Counted from the stretch's first letter, positions 25,419 through 34,359 are shown. The stretch: 64,000 nt of DNA from JAICYJ01 sp963797565 (GCA_963797565.1 CAWCPM010000007.1:1-64000), one strand, 5' to 3'. Program-made: numbers and translations. Notes: a model not told the origin generated them from the sequence alone.

Positions 25419-26549
25419 TCAGCGTGCGGCACGCGCGCGAGCCGGCGCCGCGACCAGCCACAGCACCTCTTCGAAGTACTCGCCGGCGCGGCGTCCGGTG
25501 CGGCGGTTGACGTGCCGGGCGCTGCGGCTCTCGAGCCGGAAACCCGCCCGCCGGGCGATGTCGTCGTAGAGCGCGCGGCGGTCGTTGACGACGATCGCGA
25601 CCGCGGCGTCGCGGCGCAGGTGGCGGCGGGTGTGGGCCAGCACCTCGGCGATGCCGTCGCAGTAGGCGGCGATGGAGCGGGCGCTGGTGCCCTGAGCGGC
25701 GGCGCCCAGCTCGAGCTCGCGGCGGTCGTCAAGGCCGAGCAGCTCGTAGGCGTAGCGGTGCTGCTCGTGGTAGTCGATCAGGCCGGGGTATGGGGGTGAG
25801 GTGACGACGCCGTCGATGCCGCCGGGCAGGTCGGCGTCGCGCGCGTCGGCGTGCATGGCCGTGGCCGGGACGTCGCGGCGGAGGGCGCCGTACTCGATCA
25901 GGCGGCGGACGGTGTCGGACGCGTAGCGGCGCAGGAACCGGGCGGCGTCGCCGACGGGGCGGCACTCGCGGCGGTGCTTGTGGCACCAGTAGGGCTCGGT
26001 GACGGGAGCGCGGGTGTCGTCGAGCGCGTGGTGGGGGACGCGCCGGGCCGAGCGGGCGGCGCGGGACAGGACGACGCTGAGCACGTCACGCTGGGGTGAG
26101 CCGTCGAGCGCGGCGCGGAAACCGGTCAGCTCGGCCAGCGCCCGGGGCGCGTACCAGCGCTCGAGCCAGGGGCTGGCGGGGCGGTCGTCGGGCGGCAGCG
26201 CCAGGGCGCGTTCGAGCTCGGCGGCAGCGGCGGGCGGGTCGGGCGGGGCCGATTTGACGCCGGCCAGGAGGCAGTTGAAGGCGGAGACGTCGCAACCGAG
26301 GGCCGGCATGCCCTGCACGGTGGCCTCGACCAGGGTGGTACCGGAGCCGGCGAAGGGGTCGTAGATCAGCGCGCCCGGAGCGAACCGGCGGCGCAGCAGC
26401 ACCTCGACCAGCTGTGGCGGGTACTTGCCGAGGTAGGGATGCAGGCGGTGCACGTGCTTGGTGCGCTCGCGTTCGGGCAGGTCGGACTCCGACCAGGAAA
26501 GCTCGGTGTCGATCTGCGCGTACAGCTCCCGCTGGGTGCGGCCGGCCAC
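25419..26549 (-). CDS. DNA methyltransferase, apparently without a restriction partner
   Basis: The product is 376 aa. Motif I is DPFAGSGTTLVEA (about residue 64) and the catalytic motif IV is TSPPYPG (about residue 250), the S/T-P-P-Y form of N4-cytosine or N6-adenine methyltransferases. The N-terminal HRLHPYLGKYPPQLVEVLL is typical of the family that has motif I preceded by this helix. The region between the motifs (about 110-240) probably contains the target recognition part and includes CHKHRREC. No endonuclease gene lies beside it, so it is either an orphan regulator or acts on RNA or DNA in another system. The site cannot be predicted. Confidence 0.8.
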   Translation of the reverse strand: MAGRTQRELYAQIDTELSWSESDLPERERTKHVHRLHPYLGKYPPQLVEVLLRRRFAPGALIYDPFAGSGTTLVEATVQGMPALGCDVSAFNCLLAGVKSAPPDPPAAAAELERALALPPDDRPASPWLERWYAPRALAELTGFRAALDGSPQRDVLSVVLSRAARSARRVPHHALDDTRAPVTEPYWCHKHRRECRPVGDAARFLRRYASDTVRRLIEYGALRRDVPATAMHADARDADLPGGIDGVVTSPPYPGLIDYHEQHRYAYELLGLDDRRELELGAAAQGTSARSIAAYCDGIAEVLAHTRRHLRRDAAVAIVVNDRRALYDDIARRAGFRLESRSARHVNRRTGRRAGEYFEEVLWLVAAPARARAAR

Positions 26550-26583
26550 TGGGCGAGCGTACTTGGATGCGCGGACGGCCGGG

Positions 26584-28332
26584 TCAGGCAGCCTGCCGCA
26601 GCTGCGGCCGCACCACGCGGCCGAGCGCCGCGACGCAGTCGCGGTCGAACTGCGTGCCGGCGTTCCGCTCCAGCTCGACCATCGCCGCGTCGGCCGAGCG
26701 GTGCATGCGGTAGGGACGGTCGGCGGTGATCGCCTCGAACGCGTCGGCGACCAGGATGATCCGCGACTCCAGCGGGATCTGTTCGCCGGCCAGGCCGTCG
26801 GGGTAGCCGCTCCCGTCCACGCGCTCGTGGTGGTGCAGGATCCACTCCGCCTCGATCGGGCGCTCCGCAGCCGACACGATCGCGTGCCCGAGCCGGGTGT
26901 GCGTCTTCATGATCGTGAACTCGTCGTCGGTGAGCGGGCCTGGCTTGCGCAGGATGGTGTCGGTGATGCCGATCTTGCCGACGTCGTGCAGCAGGCCCGC
27001 CAGGCGCAGCCCGCCGATCTGCAGGGTGCCCATGCCCAGCTCCTGGGCGATCAGCCCGCACAGCTCGGAGACCGTCTCGCAGTGGCTGTGCGTGTAGGCG
27101 TCCTTGGCGTCGACCGCGCGCGCCAGTGCGGTCGCCAGCGCGTCGGTGTGGCGCTGCTCGGCGACCTGGTCGGGCGTGGACAGCGTCGGCTCCAGCGCCT
27201 CGTTGTAGAGCAGGCAGCGGCGGTGGCTGCGCTTTGCCTGCATCAGCGCCAGGTCGGCGCGGCGGATCAGGCCGTCGCGGCCGATCGTCGGGCAGGACTC
27301 CGCAACGCCGCTGCTGGCCGAGACCGGCCGGGTCTCTGGCGACGCGGCCATGTGGGTCTGCAGGTGCTGGACGAGATAGAGGGTGTCGACGGCGCGGCGC
27401 TCGTGCACGATCAGCGCGAACTCGTCGCCGCCGATCCGGTAGGCGCTGGTACCGGGGCCGGCCTCACGCAGCGCGGCACCGACCGATCGGATGCACTCGT
27501 CGCCGACCTGGTGGCCGTGCGCATCGTTCGTCTGCTTGAGCCCGTCCAGGTCGAGCAATGCCAGCGACAGCTCGGCGCCGGTCTCGGCGGCGTGGTCGAG
27601 GTCGCGCTGCAGGTCCTCCTCGAAGGCGCGGTGGTTGCCGAGGCCGGACAGGCTGTCGGTGAGCGCGGCGCGCTTCAGCCGCTCCAGCTCGCGCTGCCGG
27701 ATCCGCTCCAGCCGCTCGCGGTACCGCATGGCCGCCGATGCCGCCGTCAACAGCAGGATGCCGAACGCGACGGTGATGACGGTGATTGCTACCACCACCC
27801 GCTCGCTGCGGCGCGACTGCGCCAGGCTGGCGAGAGCGGCCTCGCTGTGCTGCCGGCCGGCGCTGTTGAGCGTGGCGGCCATCGAGTTGAACAGCCGCTG
27901 CAGCCGGTGCTCACTGTGGCCGACGCGGTTGATGTCGTTGTGCCGCATGTAGGCGGGGACCTTCGCGAACCAGAAGGACGCGCGCTGGTTCCGGTGTTCG
28001 ATTCTGGCGGCCAGCAGCAGGTCGTGTGCCGATCCAAGCGCGCGCACGGTCGTCAGCGACCTGTCGAGCTCCGCCCGCGCCTGGTCGTACTCCTGGATGT
28101 GAACGGGATCGTTTACGAGCTGGTAGCGGCGGGCGGCCAGGTTCTCCTGGGCGATCGCGTGGCGGGCATCCTGGAAGGCGTCGTTGACGGTGGTCAGGCG
28201 CTGCACGTTGTTGACGGACTGGTAGGTGGTGCGCGTAGCCCACACGGCGAATCCGGCCAGGGTCAGGATGACCGCGGCAATGACGGCGATGGCGGCGCGG
28301 CGCGTGGCCAGTATGTGCAGGACTCGTTGCAT
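26584..28332 (-). CDS. Membrane sensor with GGDEF and HD-GYP domains
   Basis: The product is 582 aa from the Met at 28332; a start at 28371 would add 13 residues, and neither has a clear ribosome site. Two membrane helices (about 10-32 and 180-202) flank an extracytoplasmic four-helix-like sensor. A GGDEF domain follows (about 225-385, RIGGDEFALI intact, so diguanylate cyclase activity is possible). An HD-GYP domain ends the protein (HDVGKIGITD, HHHERVDGSGYPDGL), with the metal-site histidines and the GYP motif intact, so it may hydrolyse c-di-GMP. One protein may therefore both make and degrade the messenger, or use one domain as a sensor. Confidence 0.9.
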   Translation of the reverse strand: MQRVLHILATRRAAIAVIAAVILTLAGFAVWATRTTYQSVNNVQRLTTVNDAFQDARHAIAQENLAARRYQLVNDPVHIQEYDQARAELDRSLTTVRALGSAHDLLLAARIEHRNQRASFWFAKVPAYMRHNDINRVGHSEHRLQRLFNSMAATLNSAGRQHSEAALASLAQSRRSERVVVAITVITVAFGILLLTAASAAMRYRERLERIRQRELERLKRAALTDSLSGLGNHRAFEEDLQRDLDHAAETGAELSLALLDLDGLKQTNDAHGHQVGDECIRSVGAALREAGPGTSAYRIGGDEFALIVHERRAVDTLYLVQHLQTHMAASPETRPVSASSGVAESCPTIGRDGLIRRADLALMQAKRSHRRCLLYNEALEPTLSTPDQVAEQRHTDALATALARAVDAKDAYTHSHCETVSELCGLIAQELGMGTLQIGGLRLAGLLHDVGKIGITDTILRKPGPLTDDEFTIMKTHTRLGHAIVSAAERPIEAEWILHHHERVDGSGYPDGLAGEQIPLESRIILVADAFEAITADRPYRMHRSADAAMVELERNAGTQFDRDCVAALGRVVRPQLRQAA

Positions 28333-28480
28333 GGAGGCACGGCGCGGCTTGGAGCCACGTTTACACATCATCGTCAGGTATCAGGTGATACGGGGATCCC
28401 CCGTATTGGGGAAGAGCGGAGGTTGGCCTGGGGGTATCTCTGAGTCTGCGGCATTACCGATTCCACGCCGCACCCCCGAC

Positions 28481-28861
28481 ATGAAACGGCTCCTGCTCCT
28501 CATCCTGATCGTTGCCTCGCTTGCGCTGCCGGCGGCGGCCTTCGCCACCGCCCAGGTGACGAAGACCCACATCGGCGCCCAGTTCGCCTCAGCGTCGGCG
28601 TCCGGCAGCTGTTCGGTGAGCAAGTCGAAGCTGCTGGGGACGGCAACGCTGAAGTGCACGAGCGACAACGGCAGCGCCGCGGCCAGGTACGCGTTCACGA
28701 TGCCGAGCAGTTGCGGGCCGAGCTTCAAGTGGTACGTGAACGCGGTTGGCTCTCGCTCGGTGACGGCGTCGCACTCGGGAACGACGGTGCGGGTCGTCGT
28801 ACACTCCGCCGGCCGGGGCACGGTCGTGATCTCGCTGGTCAGCATCTACTACTACTGCTGA
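28481..28861 (+). CDS. Small secreted protein
   Basis: The product is 126 aa with a clear signal peptide (LLLLILIVASLALPAAAFA). The mature part of about 105 residues is strand- and serine-rich with four cysteines (SCSVSK, LKCTSDN, SSCGPSF, and a terminal YYYC), likely two disulfides. No family is recognised. It is divergent from the GGDEF/HD-GYP gene, with about 150 bases between them. Confidence 0.6.
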   Translation: MKRLLLLILIVASLALPAAAFATAQVTKTHIGAQFASASASGSCSVSKSKLLGTATLKCTSDNGSAAARYAFTMPSSCGPSFKWYVNAVGSRSVTASHSGTTVRVVVHSAGRGTVVISLVSIYYYC

Positions 28862-28875
28862 CCGCGGCGTGGCCG

Positions 28876-29541
28876 TCAGTCGCGACGGGCGGTGCGCAGT
28901 CGCCGTGCCACCATGTCGGCGAACGGGCCGTCCTCCCGCTCGATGCGGTCGGCGACCGCCTCGACCTCGTAGGCGGTGCGGCGTAGCTCGACCCGTCCGT
29001 CGCTGACGATCGCCCAGGCCGCGCGCGGATCGCCGTCGAGAGGCATGCCGACCGATCCCGGGTTGATCACCTCGTGGCCCGCGACCGGCCGGCGGTACTG
29101 GATGTGCACGTGGCCGCAGAGCAGGGTGTGCTGGCCGACGCCGGCCAGCATCGCGTCCGCCTCCGGCACGGGAGTTTCGGGCATCAGCATCTCCTCGTCG
29201 CCGCGGGGCGTCGCGTGCACGAGCAGCGCGTCCTGCTCGGGCACGGCGAGCTGGGCGGGCAGGGCGTCCAGCCAGGCCAGGCGGTCGTCTCCCAGTGCCT
29301 CCGTCCAGTGTGCGACGTCGTCCTGGCGGTCGATCACGTAGCGGTCGGTGTTGCCCTTGATCGCCACCAGCTGTTCTCCCAGCCCTCGCAGCCGGTCGAC
29401 GCACGCGGCCGGCTCGGGGCCGAACAGCACCAGGTCGCCGCCGAACAGCAGCCGGTCGAAGCCTTCGGCCAGGGCTTCGGCGAGCACCGCGTCGAGCGCC
29501 GCCAGGTTGCCGTGGACGTCGAACAGGACTGCGTCGCGCAC
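28876..29541 (-). CDS. Metallophosphoesterase
   Basis: The product is 221 aa of the calcineurin-like fold. Metal-binding motifs are in order: DVHGN (residues 8-12), GGDLVLFGP, GNTD, a His in LVHATPRG, and GHVHIQ. The family includes YfcE-like phosphodiesterases and Ser/Thr or diadenosine phosphatases; the substrate cannot be decided. The next gene starts 9 bases upstream on the same strand, so the two form a small operon. Confidence 0.85.
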   Translation of the reverse strand: MRDAVLFDVHGNLAALDAVLAEALAEGFDRLLFGGDLVLFGPEPAACVDRLRGLGEQLVAIKGNTDRYVIDRQDDVAHWTEALGDDRLAWLDALPAQLAVPEQDALLVHATPRGDEEMLMPETPVPEADAMLAGVGQHTLLCGHVHIQYRRPVAGHEVINPGSVGMPLDGDPRAAWAIVSDGRVELRRTAYEVEAVADRIEREDGPFADMVARRLRTARRD

Positions 29542-29550
29542 GGCCGCCGC

Positions 29551-29760
29551 TCAGGCTCGGTCGTGCATCTCGCGCGCCAGGGCGGCGCAGCGCGGACAGG
29601 CGACGTGCGTCTCCTCGCCGTCCGTGTCCTCGAGTAGCCACCCGGCGGGTGCGGTCGCCGCCTGGTCGCCGTGCTGCGTAGTGGCGGCGCCGCACCGGCA
29701 TGTGTACACCGCACAGACGTACGGATAGGGTGCCTCGACCACCTCGAAGGCGACGCTCAT
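29551..29760 (-). CDS. Small zinc-ribbon-like protein
   Basis: The product is 69 aa from the ATG at 29760. Two cysteine pairs, YTCRCG and CPRC, suit a zinc ribbon. The centre is polar and acidic. The family is not recognised. It overlaps no other gene and is followed after nine bases by the phosphoesterase gene; it faces the MFS exporter gene across about 50 bases. Confidence 0.6.
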   Translation of the reverse strand: MSVAFEVVEAPYPYVCAVYTCRCGAATTQHGDQAATAPAGWLLEDTDGEETHVACPRCAALAREMHDRA

Positions 29761-29810
29761 GACCACATCGTGACAGCAATTACACCCTCTCCGCAAGCCC
29801 CGGGGCTGCG

Positions 29811-31265
29811 ATGACGACGGTCGACTCGGTGGCCGCGCTGCCCGAGGACGTCGCTCGCCGGCGGCGGATGATCCTGATCGCCACCATCCTCGGGTCGTCG
29901 ATGGCATTCGTGGATGCGTCGGTCGTCAACATCGCCCTGCCCACGATCGGCCGTGACCTGGCCGCCGGCCTCGGCGCCCAGCAGTGGATCGCCCTGTCGT
30001 ATTCGCTGGCGGTCGCGTCGCTCTACATCGTGGCCGGCTCACTGGGCGACCGCTACGGGCGCTGGCGGCTGTTCGTGTCGGGCGTGGCGGGGTTCGCCGC
30101 GGCGTCGCTGCTTGCGGCGATCGCGCCCAACACCGCGATGCTGATCGCGGCGCGGGTGCTGCAGGGGGTGGCGGGGGCGATGCTGACCACCAACAGCCTT
30201 GCGCTGCTGCGGGCCACCTACGGCGCGGACAGCGGCCGTGCGGTCGGGCAGTGGACGGCCTGGAGCGGGATCAGCTCGATGATCGGCCCGCCCCTCGGCG
30301 GGCTGCTCGTGCAGTACGCGTCGTGGCGGCTGATCTTCCTGATCAACCTGCCGGCGGCGCTGGTGGCGATCGCGGCAGCCTGGTACGGGCGCGACCGTGA
30401 GGCGCTGCCGGCACACCCGCGGCCGCTGCAGCCGGTGGGAGCGGTGGCGATCGCGCTCACGTTCGGTGCGCTCACCTACGGGCTGATCGAGGGGGCGCAG
30501 ATCGGGTTTGCGTCGGTGCTGTGGGCGTTCGGGCTGTCGCTGGCCGGGCTGGCGCTGTTCGTGGTCAGCGAGCGGCGCGGGGCGAATCCGATCCTGCCGC
30601 TGGTGCTTCTGCGTTCGCGGGTGTTCGTGGCAGCGAACGTCTACACGCTGCTCGTGTACGCGGCGCTGGGCGGGTCGAGCTTCTACCTGGCGCTGTACCT
30701 GCAGTCGGGCGCGGCCGGATACTCGCCGTCGCGGGCGTCGCTGGTGTTCGTGCCGATCAGCCTGGTCATGTTCGTGCTGGCGGCCCGCTTCGGGCGGCTG
30801 GCCGACCGGGACGGACCGCGGCGGTACCTGACGGCTGCTCCGCTGGTGATGTCGGTTGGCTACGTGCTGCTGATGTTCGTCACGTCGACGAATCCGCTGC
30901 GGCCGCTGCCGGGTGTGCTGGTGCTGGCGCTGGGGCTGGCGATGCTGGTGGCGCCGATCACGGCGACGGCGCTGAAGGCAGCGCCGGACGAGTTCGCCGG
31001 GATTGCAGCGGGGGTGAACACGACGGTGTCGCGTCTGGGCGGGCTGATCGCAACGCCGGTGCTGGGCGTGGTGATCACGCTGGTGTTTGCTGCTACGGCA
31101 ACACACCACAACATCGACCCGTTCGCGAAGCACCTCACGCCCGACCAGCGCGACGCAACGATCACGGCCTTCCGGGCCGGCATCCTGGCCAGCATCGGGC
31201 TCTGCATCGCGGGCTCGGCGGTGGCCTTCGTCTGGCTCCCACGAGCCGGCGAACCCCCCCGCTGA
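29811..31265 (+). CDS. MFS drug exporter (DHA2 / EmrB-QacA type)
   Basis: The product is 484 aa with about 14 membrane helices, the number of the DHA2 group. Diagnostic motifs are FVDASVVNIALPTIGRDL in the first helix, GDRYGRWRLF (motif A) after helix 2, and WRLIFLINLPAA in helix 6. It exports hydrophobic compounds using protons; the substrate is unknown. No local regulator gene adjoins it. Two copies of a palindromic repeat follow its stop. Confidence 0.88.
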   Translation: MTTVDSVAALPEDVARRRRMILIATILGSSMAFVDASVVNIALPTIGRDLAAGLGAQQWIALSYSLAVASLYIVAGSLGDRYGRWRLFVSGVAGFAAASLLAAIAPNTAMLIAARVLQGVAGAMLTTNSLALLRATYGADSGRAVGQWTAWSGISSMIGPPLGGLLVQYASWRLIFLINLPAALVAIAAAWYGRDREALPAHPRPLQPVGAVAIALTFGALTYGLIEGAQIGFASVLWAFGLSLAGLALFVVSERRGANPILPLVLLRSRVFVAANVYTLLVYAALGGSSFYLALYLQSGAAGYSPSRASLVFVPISLVMFVLAARFGRLADRDGPRRYLTAAPLVMSVGYVLLMFVTSTNPLRPLPGVLVLALGLAMLVAPITATALKAAPDEFAGIAAGVNTTVSRLGGLIATPVLGVVITLVFAATATHHNIDPFAKHLTPDQRDATITAFRAGILASIGLCIAGSAVAFVWLPRAGEPPR

Positions 31266-31330
31266 GCGTGCCGACCCGCGATACGTCCACGTCACGGCCG
31301 GCAACGATTGCGCGCCGAACTGCTCCGGCC

Positions 31331-31352
31331 GCCGAAGCGGTGTTTGACACCG
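31331..31352. repeat. Intergenic repeat, copy 1
   Basis: This 22-base sequence is repeated exactly at 31440-31461. It contains the hairpin CGGTGT-TTG-ACACC; in this copy the palindrome is complete as CGGTGTTTGACACCG (31339-31353). It may be a dispersed intergenic repeat or a regulator site. Confidence 0.7.
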
Positions 31353-31439
31353 TCCGAGAGCGGAGTCCGCTGTTCTCCACAAATCGTGGTCACGGGCGCC
31401 GTGACAGCTGTCAGGACCGTGTGACAGAGCGCCAACGCT

Positions 31440-31461
31440 CGCCGAAGCGGTGTTTGACACC
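31440..31461. repeat. Intergenic repeat, copy 2
   Basis: This is an exact 22-base duplicate of 31331-31352, in the same orientation 109 bases downstream. The palindrome here lacks the last G (CGGTGTTTGACACC). It lies just before the convergent gene end at 31485. Confidence 0.7.
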
Positions 31462-31484
31462 TGACCATCCGCCCGCGAACTGGT

Positions 31485-31703
31485 CTACGGGTTCAGATAG
31501 ACCTGCAGCTGCGATGCGTGCGCGGCCGTGGTCGACGCCGGCCGCCGGCCCGGAAGCGAGCTCGCGTTGACCATCGCCGCCGCCGCTCGCGGCGGCCCGC
31601 CCTGCCTGGGGTAGATCGGGAACGGCCGGTCCGGCGCCTTGGTGCCAACGCCGGTCAGCAGCGCCAGCATCACCGCAACCACCGGGATGGCAGTCCGCAG
31701 CAT
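31485..31703 (-). CDS. Small secreted or membrane-anchored hypothetical protein
   Basis: The product is 72 aa from the ATG at 31703, just after the stop of the upstream gene, so the two are coupled. A hydrophobic N-terminal segment (MLRTAIPVVAVMLALLTGVG) could be a signal or an anchor. The rest is Pro-, Ala- and Arg-rich with no recognised domain. Confidence 0.45.
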   Translation of the reverse strand: MLRTAIPVVAVMLALLTGVGTKAPDRPFPIYPRQGGPPRAAAAMVNASSLPGRRPASTTAAHASQLQVYLNP

Positions 31704-31707
31704 CGCT

Positions 31708-32310
31708 CTAGAAGGATCCGACCACGTGCTCGGTGGCGGCCAGCAGCCGGTCGAGTCCCTCGTCGCCGATCCCGATCCCCGGCAAGGCCACGAGCAGCGC
31801 GGCGTCGCCCTGCTCGCTCCGTTCCACCTCGACCAGCAGATCCGTGTTCGCATTCATCAGGCTGATCAGGTCGCTGCCGACCAGCTCGGCGAAGCGGTCG
31901 TTGTCGACGTCCGACGACGCGATCACCTGGTGGTGCGCGTCGAAGTCGACGTCCCCGGTCTCGCGCACATCGTCGCGGCCGAGCAGGCGGTTCCACCAGT
32001 CGCGATCGGACTGCTTCTTGGGGTGCACCGTCAGCCGCCGGAATCCGGGGTCGTCGATCGGCACGAGAAACAGCGTGAACCAGCTGCCGTCGACACCACC
32101 GCCCCCGAACGCGTCGGACACCGTCGGCGATCCCACCGAGAACTCATACAGCGTCGCGTCGCGGCCGAGCACGTACCCCGCATAGCTGGTCGCGGCGATC
32201 CCCATCATGCCCTCGCGCAGGAGCGGCGTCGCGCCGTTGGGCTCCGACTCTGTCGGGGTGAAGTCGTGGGCTATTGCCCAGGCCTCGGCGTCGGGAACGA
32301 TCTCGTCCAT
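31708..32310 (-). CDS. Hypothetical cytosolic protein
   Basis: The product is a 200 aa acidic protein. GGAGG at about 32316-32320 fixes the ATG at 32310. There is a well-formed alpha/beta composition (AHDFTPTESEPNGATPLL, RDATLYEFSVGSPT, GSWFTLFLVPIDDPGFRRL, DVDFDAHHQVIASSDVD). No signal, membrane segment or known motif is visible. It is divergent from the chromate-type transporter. Confidence 0.6.
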   Translation of the reverse strand: MDEIVPDAEAWAIAHDFTPTESEPNGATPLLREGMMGIAATSYAGYVLGRDATLYEFSVGSPTVSDAFGGGGVDGSWFTLFLVPIDDPGFRRLTVHPKKQSDRDWWNRLLGRDDVRETGDVDFDAHHQVIASSDVDNDRFAELVGSDLISLMNANTDLLVEVERSEQGDAALLVALPGIGIGDEGLDRLLAATEHVVGSF

Positions 32311-32389
32311 TCCTACCTCCATCTGGTTGATGCGCAAGCATATGCGCTGGGCGGCCCTCTCCGGCCAGCGCTCTCTATCATCTCGCGCG

Positions 32390-33646
32390 ATGACCGCGAG
32401 CCCTCGCCCCTCCGAGTCGGAGGCCTTTCGCTTCTGGCTGAAACTCGGCTGCATCAGCTTCGGTGGGCCCGCCGGGCAGATCGCGATCATGCACGACGAG
32501 CTGGTCGAGCGCCGCCGCTGGATCTCCGAGCGCCGCTTCCTGCACGCCCTCAACTTCTGCATGGCGCTGCCCGGCCCCGAGGCCCAGCAGCTGGCCTCCT
32601 ACATCGGCTACTCCATGTACGGCGTGCGCGGCGCGATCACCTCCGGCGGCCTGTTCGTGGCGCCGTCGTTCGTGCTGCTGTGCGGGATGAGCGCGATCTA
32701 CGTCGAGTACGGCGAGGTCACCGCCATCGCCGGAATCGTGCGCGGCCTGGGCGCGGCCGTGATCGCGCTGGTCGCGGCCGCGCTGATCCGGATCGGCGGT
32801 CGCGTGATCCACAACGCGGCCGGTGTGGTGCTGGCGGCGGCCGCGTTCGTGCTGATCGTGGTGGGGGTGCCCTTCCCGATCGTGATCGCCGCCGCCGCGC
32901 TGACCGGGTACGTCGTCGGCAGGCGCGGCCACCCGCTGCTCGGTGGCGGCGACCCGCACCTGCCGGGGGGCGGCGAGCCGGCGGAGGAGGCCGCGCCGCT
33001 CGAGTCCGGCCTGCGCCGCCGCTTCCTGCTCTCGCTCGCGATCTGGCTGATCCCGGTGGCCGTCCTGCTGCTGGCCGGCGGATTCGTCGCGCAGCTGGCC
33101 GGCTTCTTCACGCTCGCCGCCCTGATCACATTCGGCGGCGCCTACGCGGTGCTGCCGTTCGTGGCCAGCGCCGCCGTCAACCACTACGGCTGGCTGACCT
33201 CGCAGGACATGGTGGCGGGCCTGGCGCTGGGCGAGTCGACCCCCGGCCCGCTGATCATGGTCAACACCTTCGTCGGGTTCGTGGCCGCCTACAACGTCGA
33301 GGGCGGCCTCGCCTGGGGCCTGCTGGGCGCGACCATCGTCACGATCTGCACGTTTCTGCCCTCGTTCGTGTTCATCATCAGCGGCGCGCCCGTGATCGAC
33401 CGCATCCGCCACACCGGCTCGTTCGCCAACTCCCTGCAGGGCGTCACCATCGCCGTGGTCGGGGTGATCGCCGCGCTTGCCGTGTTCGTCGCCCGCCACG
33501 CCGCCTTCCCCGGCGGCGATCCCGACTGGCTGGTGATCCCGCTGGCCGCTGCCGCCTTCATCGGCGTCTGGCGGTTCCGCGTGGGCGTCGTCACCACGGT
33601 GGTGGCCTGCGCGCTGGTGGGCCTCGCCGCCAGCCTGGTCGGCTGA
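32390..33646 (+). CDS. Chromate transporter (ChrA family, two-domain)
   Basis: The product is 418 aa with two homologous halves of about six helices each. Each half has its ChrA signature: FGGPAGQIAIMHDELV and ALPGPEAQQLASYIGY in the first, FGGAYAVLPFV and GLALGESTPGPLIMVNTFVGF in the second. Such proteins export chromate, sometimes with sulfate. The hydrophilic linker at about 180-205 is Gly/Pro/Glu-rich. It is a single gene; the arsenic genes nearby make a metal/oxyanion context likely. Confidence 0.88.
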   Translation: MTASPRPSESEAFRFWLKLGCISFGGPAGQIAIMHDELVERRRWISERRFLHALNFCMALPGPEAQQLASYIGYSMYGVRGAITSGGLFVAPSFVLLCGMSAIYVEYGEVTAIAGIVRGLGAAVIALVAAALIRIGGRVIHNAAGVVLAAAAFVLIVVGVPFPIVIAAAALTGYVVGRRGHPLLGGGDPHLPGGGEPAEEAAPLESGLRRRFLLSLAIWLIPVAVLLLAGGFVAQLAGFFTLAALITFGGAYAVLPFVASAAVNHYGWLTSQDMVAGLALGESTPGPLIMVNTFVGFVAAYNVEGGLAWGLLGATIVTICTFLPSFVFIISGAPVIDRIRHTGSFANSLQGVTIAVVGVIAALAVFVARHAAFPGGDPDWLVIPLAAAAFIGVWRFRVGVVTTVVACALVGLAASLVG

Positions 33647-33652
33647 TCCGGG

Positions 33653-34345
33653 CTACGCCGCCGGCGGCGTGTTCTGGACGTTGTGCTCGGTGGCGTAGCT
33701 GTCCACCAGGCCGTTGATCACGTCGCCGTCGGGATAGGCGTAGTTGATCTTCACGAACGGCTCCCACTTGTCCGGCAGCGCGTCCTCGGGATAGATCGCC
33801 TCGACCGGGCACTCCGGCTCGCAGGCGCCGCAGTCGATGCATTCCTCCGCGTCGATCACCAGCATCCGGTCGACCTCGTGGATGCAGTCGACGGGGCAGA
33901 CGTCGATGCAGGACTTGTCCTTCACGTCGATGCAGGGCTCGGCGATGATGTAGGTCACGGTCAGGTACCTCCCGGTATCTGTGTCAGTTTCGGCAACGGC
34001 GGGCCGGCGCTCGGCGGCTTGCGCCGCGTTGGGCTGGACGTGCCGAACGGCCTCGTCCAGCAGCGTGCGGATGTGGTTGTCATGCAGCGCGTAGATCACC
34101 CGCCGGCCGCGCCGGCGGCCGACCACCACTCCCAGCTCGCGCAGCGTGCGCAGGTGGTGGGAGACGGCCGACTGCTCGAGCTCCACGGCCGTCACCAGAT
34201 CGCCGACCGAGCAGGGCGACGCCGCCAGGCACGCCAGCAGCCGCACGCGGCTGGGCGAGGCAAGCGCCTGCATGGTGACCGCCACCCGCTCGGCCACCTC
34301 GGCGTCGAGCAGGCGGTCGGGGCAGCGGGAGGGGTGGACGCGCAC
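33653..34345 (-). CDS. ArsR-type regulator fused to a 7Fe-type ferredoxin
   Basis: The product is a 230 aa single frame. Residues about 1-108 form an ArsR/SmtB winged helix (ALASPSRVRLLACLAA, QSAVSHHLRTLRELGVV). Its last helix has Asp-x-His (HDNH) and His eleven residues on (AVRH), aligning with three of the four alpha-5 ligands of CzrA/NmtR-type Zn/Ni/Co sensors. Residues about 130-230 are an FdxA-type ferredoxin (SCIDVCPVDCIHE, CIDCGACEPECPVEAI). The GTG start lies seven bases downstream of TAGGAT (34352-34357, reverse strand), which suggests a leaderless message. Inside the frame GGGAGG (33968-33973) precedes a GTG at 33958 and could yield the ferredoxin alone (101 aa). Confidence 0.8.
   Translation of the reverse strand: MRVHPSRCPDRLLDAEVAERVAVTMQALASPSRVRLLACLAASPCSVGDLVTAVELEQSAVSHHLRTLRELGVVVGRRRGRRVIYALHDNHIRTLLDEAVRHVQPNAAQAAERRPAVAETDTDTGRYLTVTYIIAEPCIDVKDKSCIDVCPVDCIHEVDRMLVIDAEECIDCGACEPECPVEAIYPEDALPDKWEPFVKINYAYPDGDVINGLVDSYATEHNVQNTPPAA
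33968..33973 (-). promoter_or_regulatory. Internal ribosome binding site for free ferredoxin
   Basis: On the reverse strand GGGAGG stands nine bases before the GTG at 33958-33956, the natural start of an FdxA ferredoxin (VTYIIAEPC). It lies within the linker of the fused frame. It suggests that two products are made, or that the fusion joined two once separate genes. Confidence 0.5.
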
Positions 34346-34359
34346 CGCCCGATCCTAGC

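Noticed and set aside
26458..28443. 661-codon forward frame
   Set aside because: Antisense shadow of the GGDEF/HD-GYP gene; no recognisable domain.
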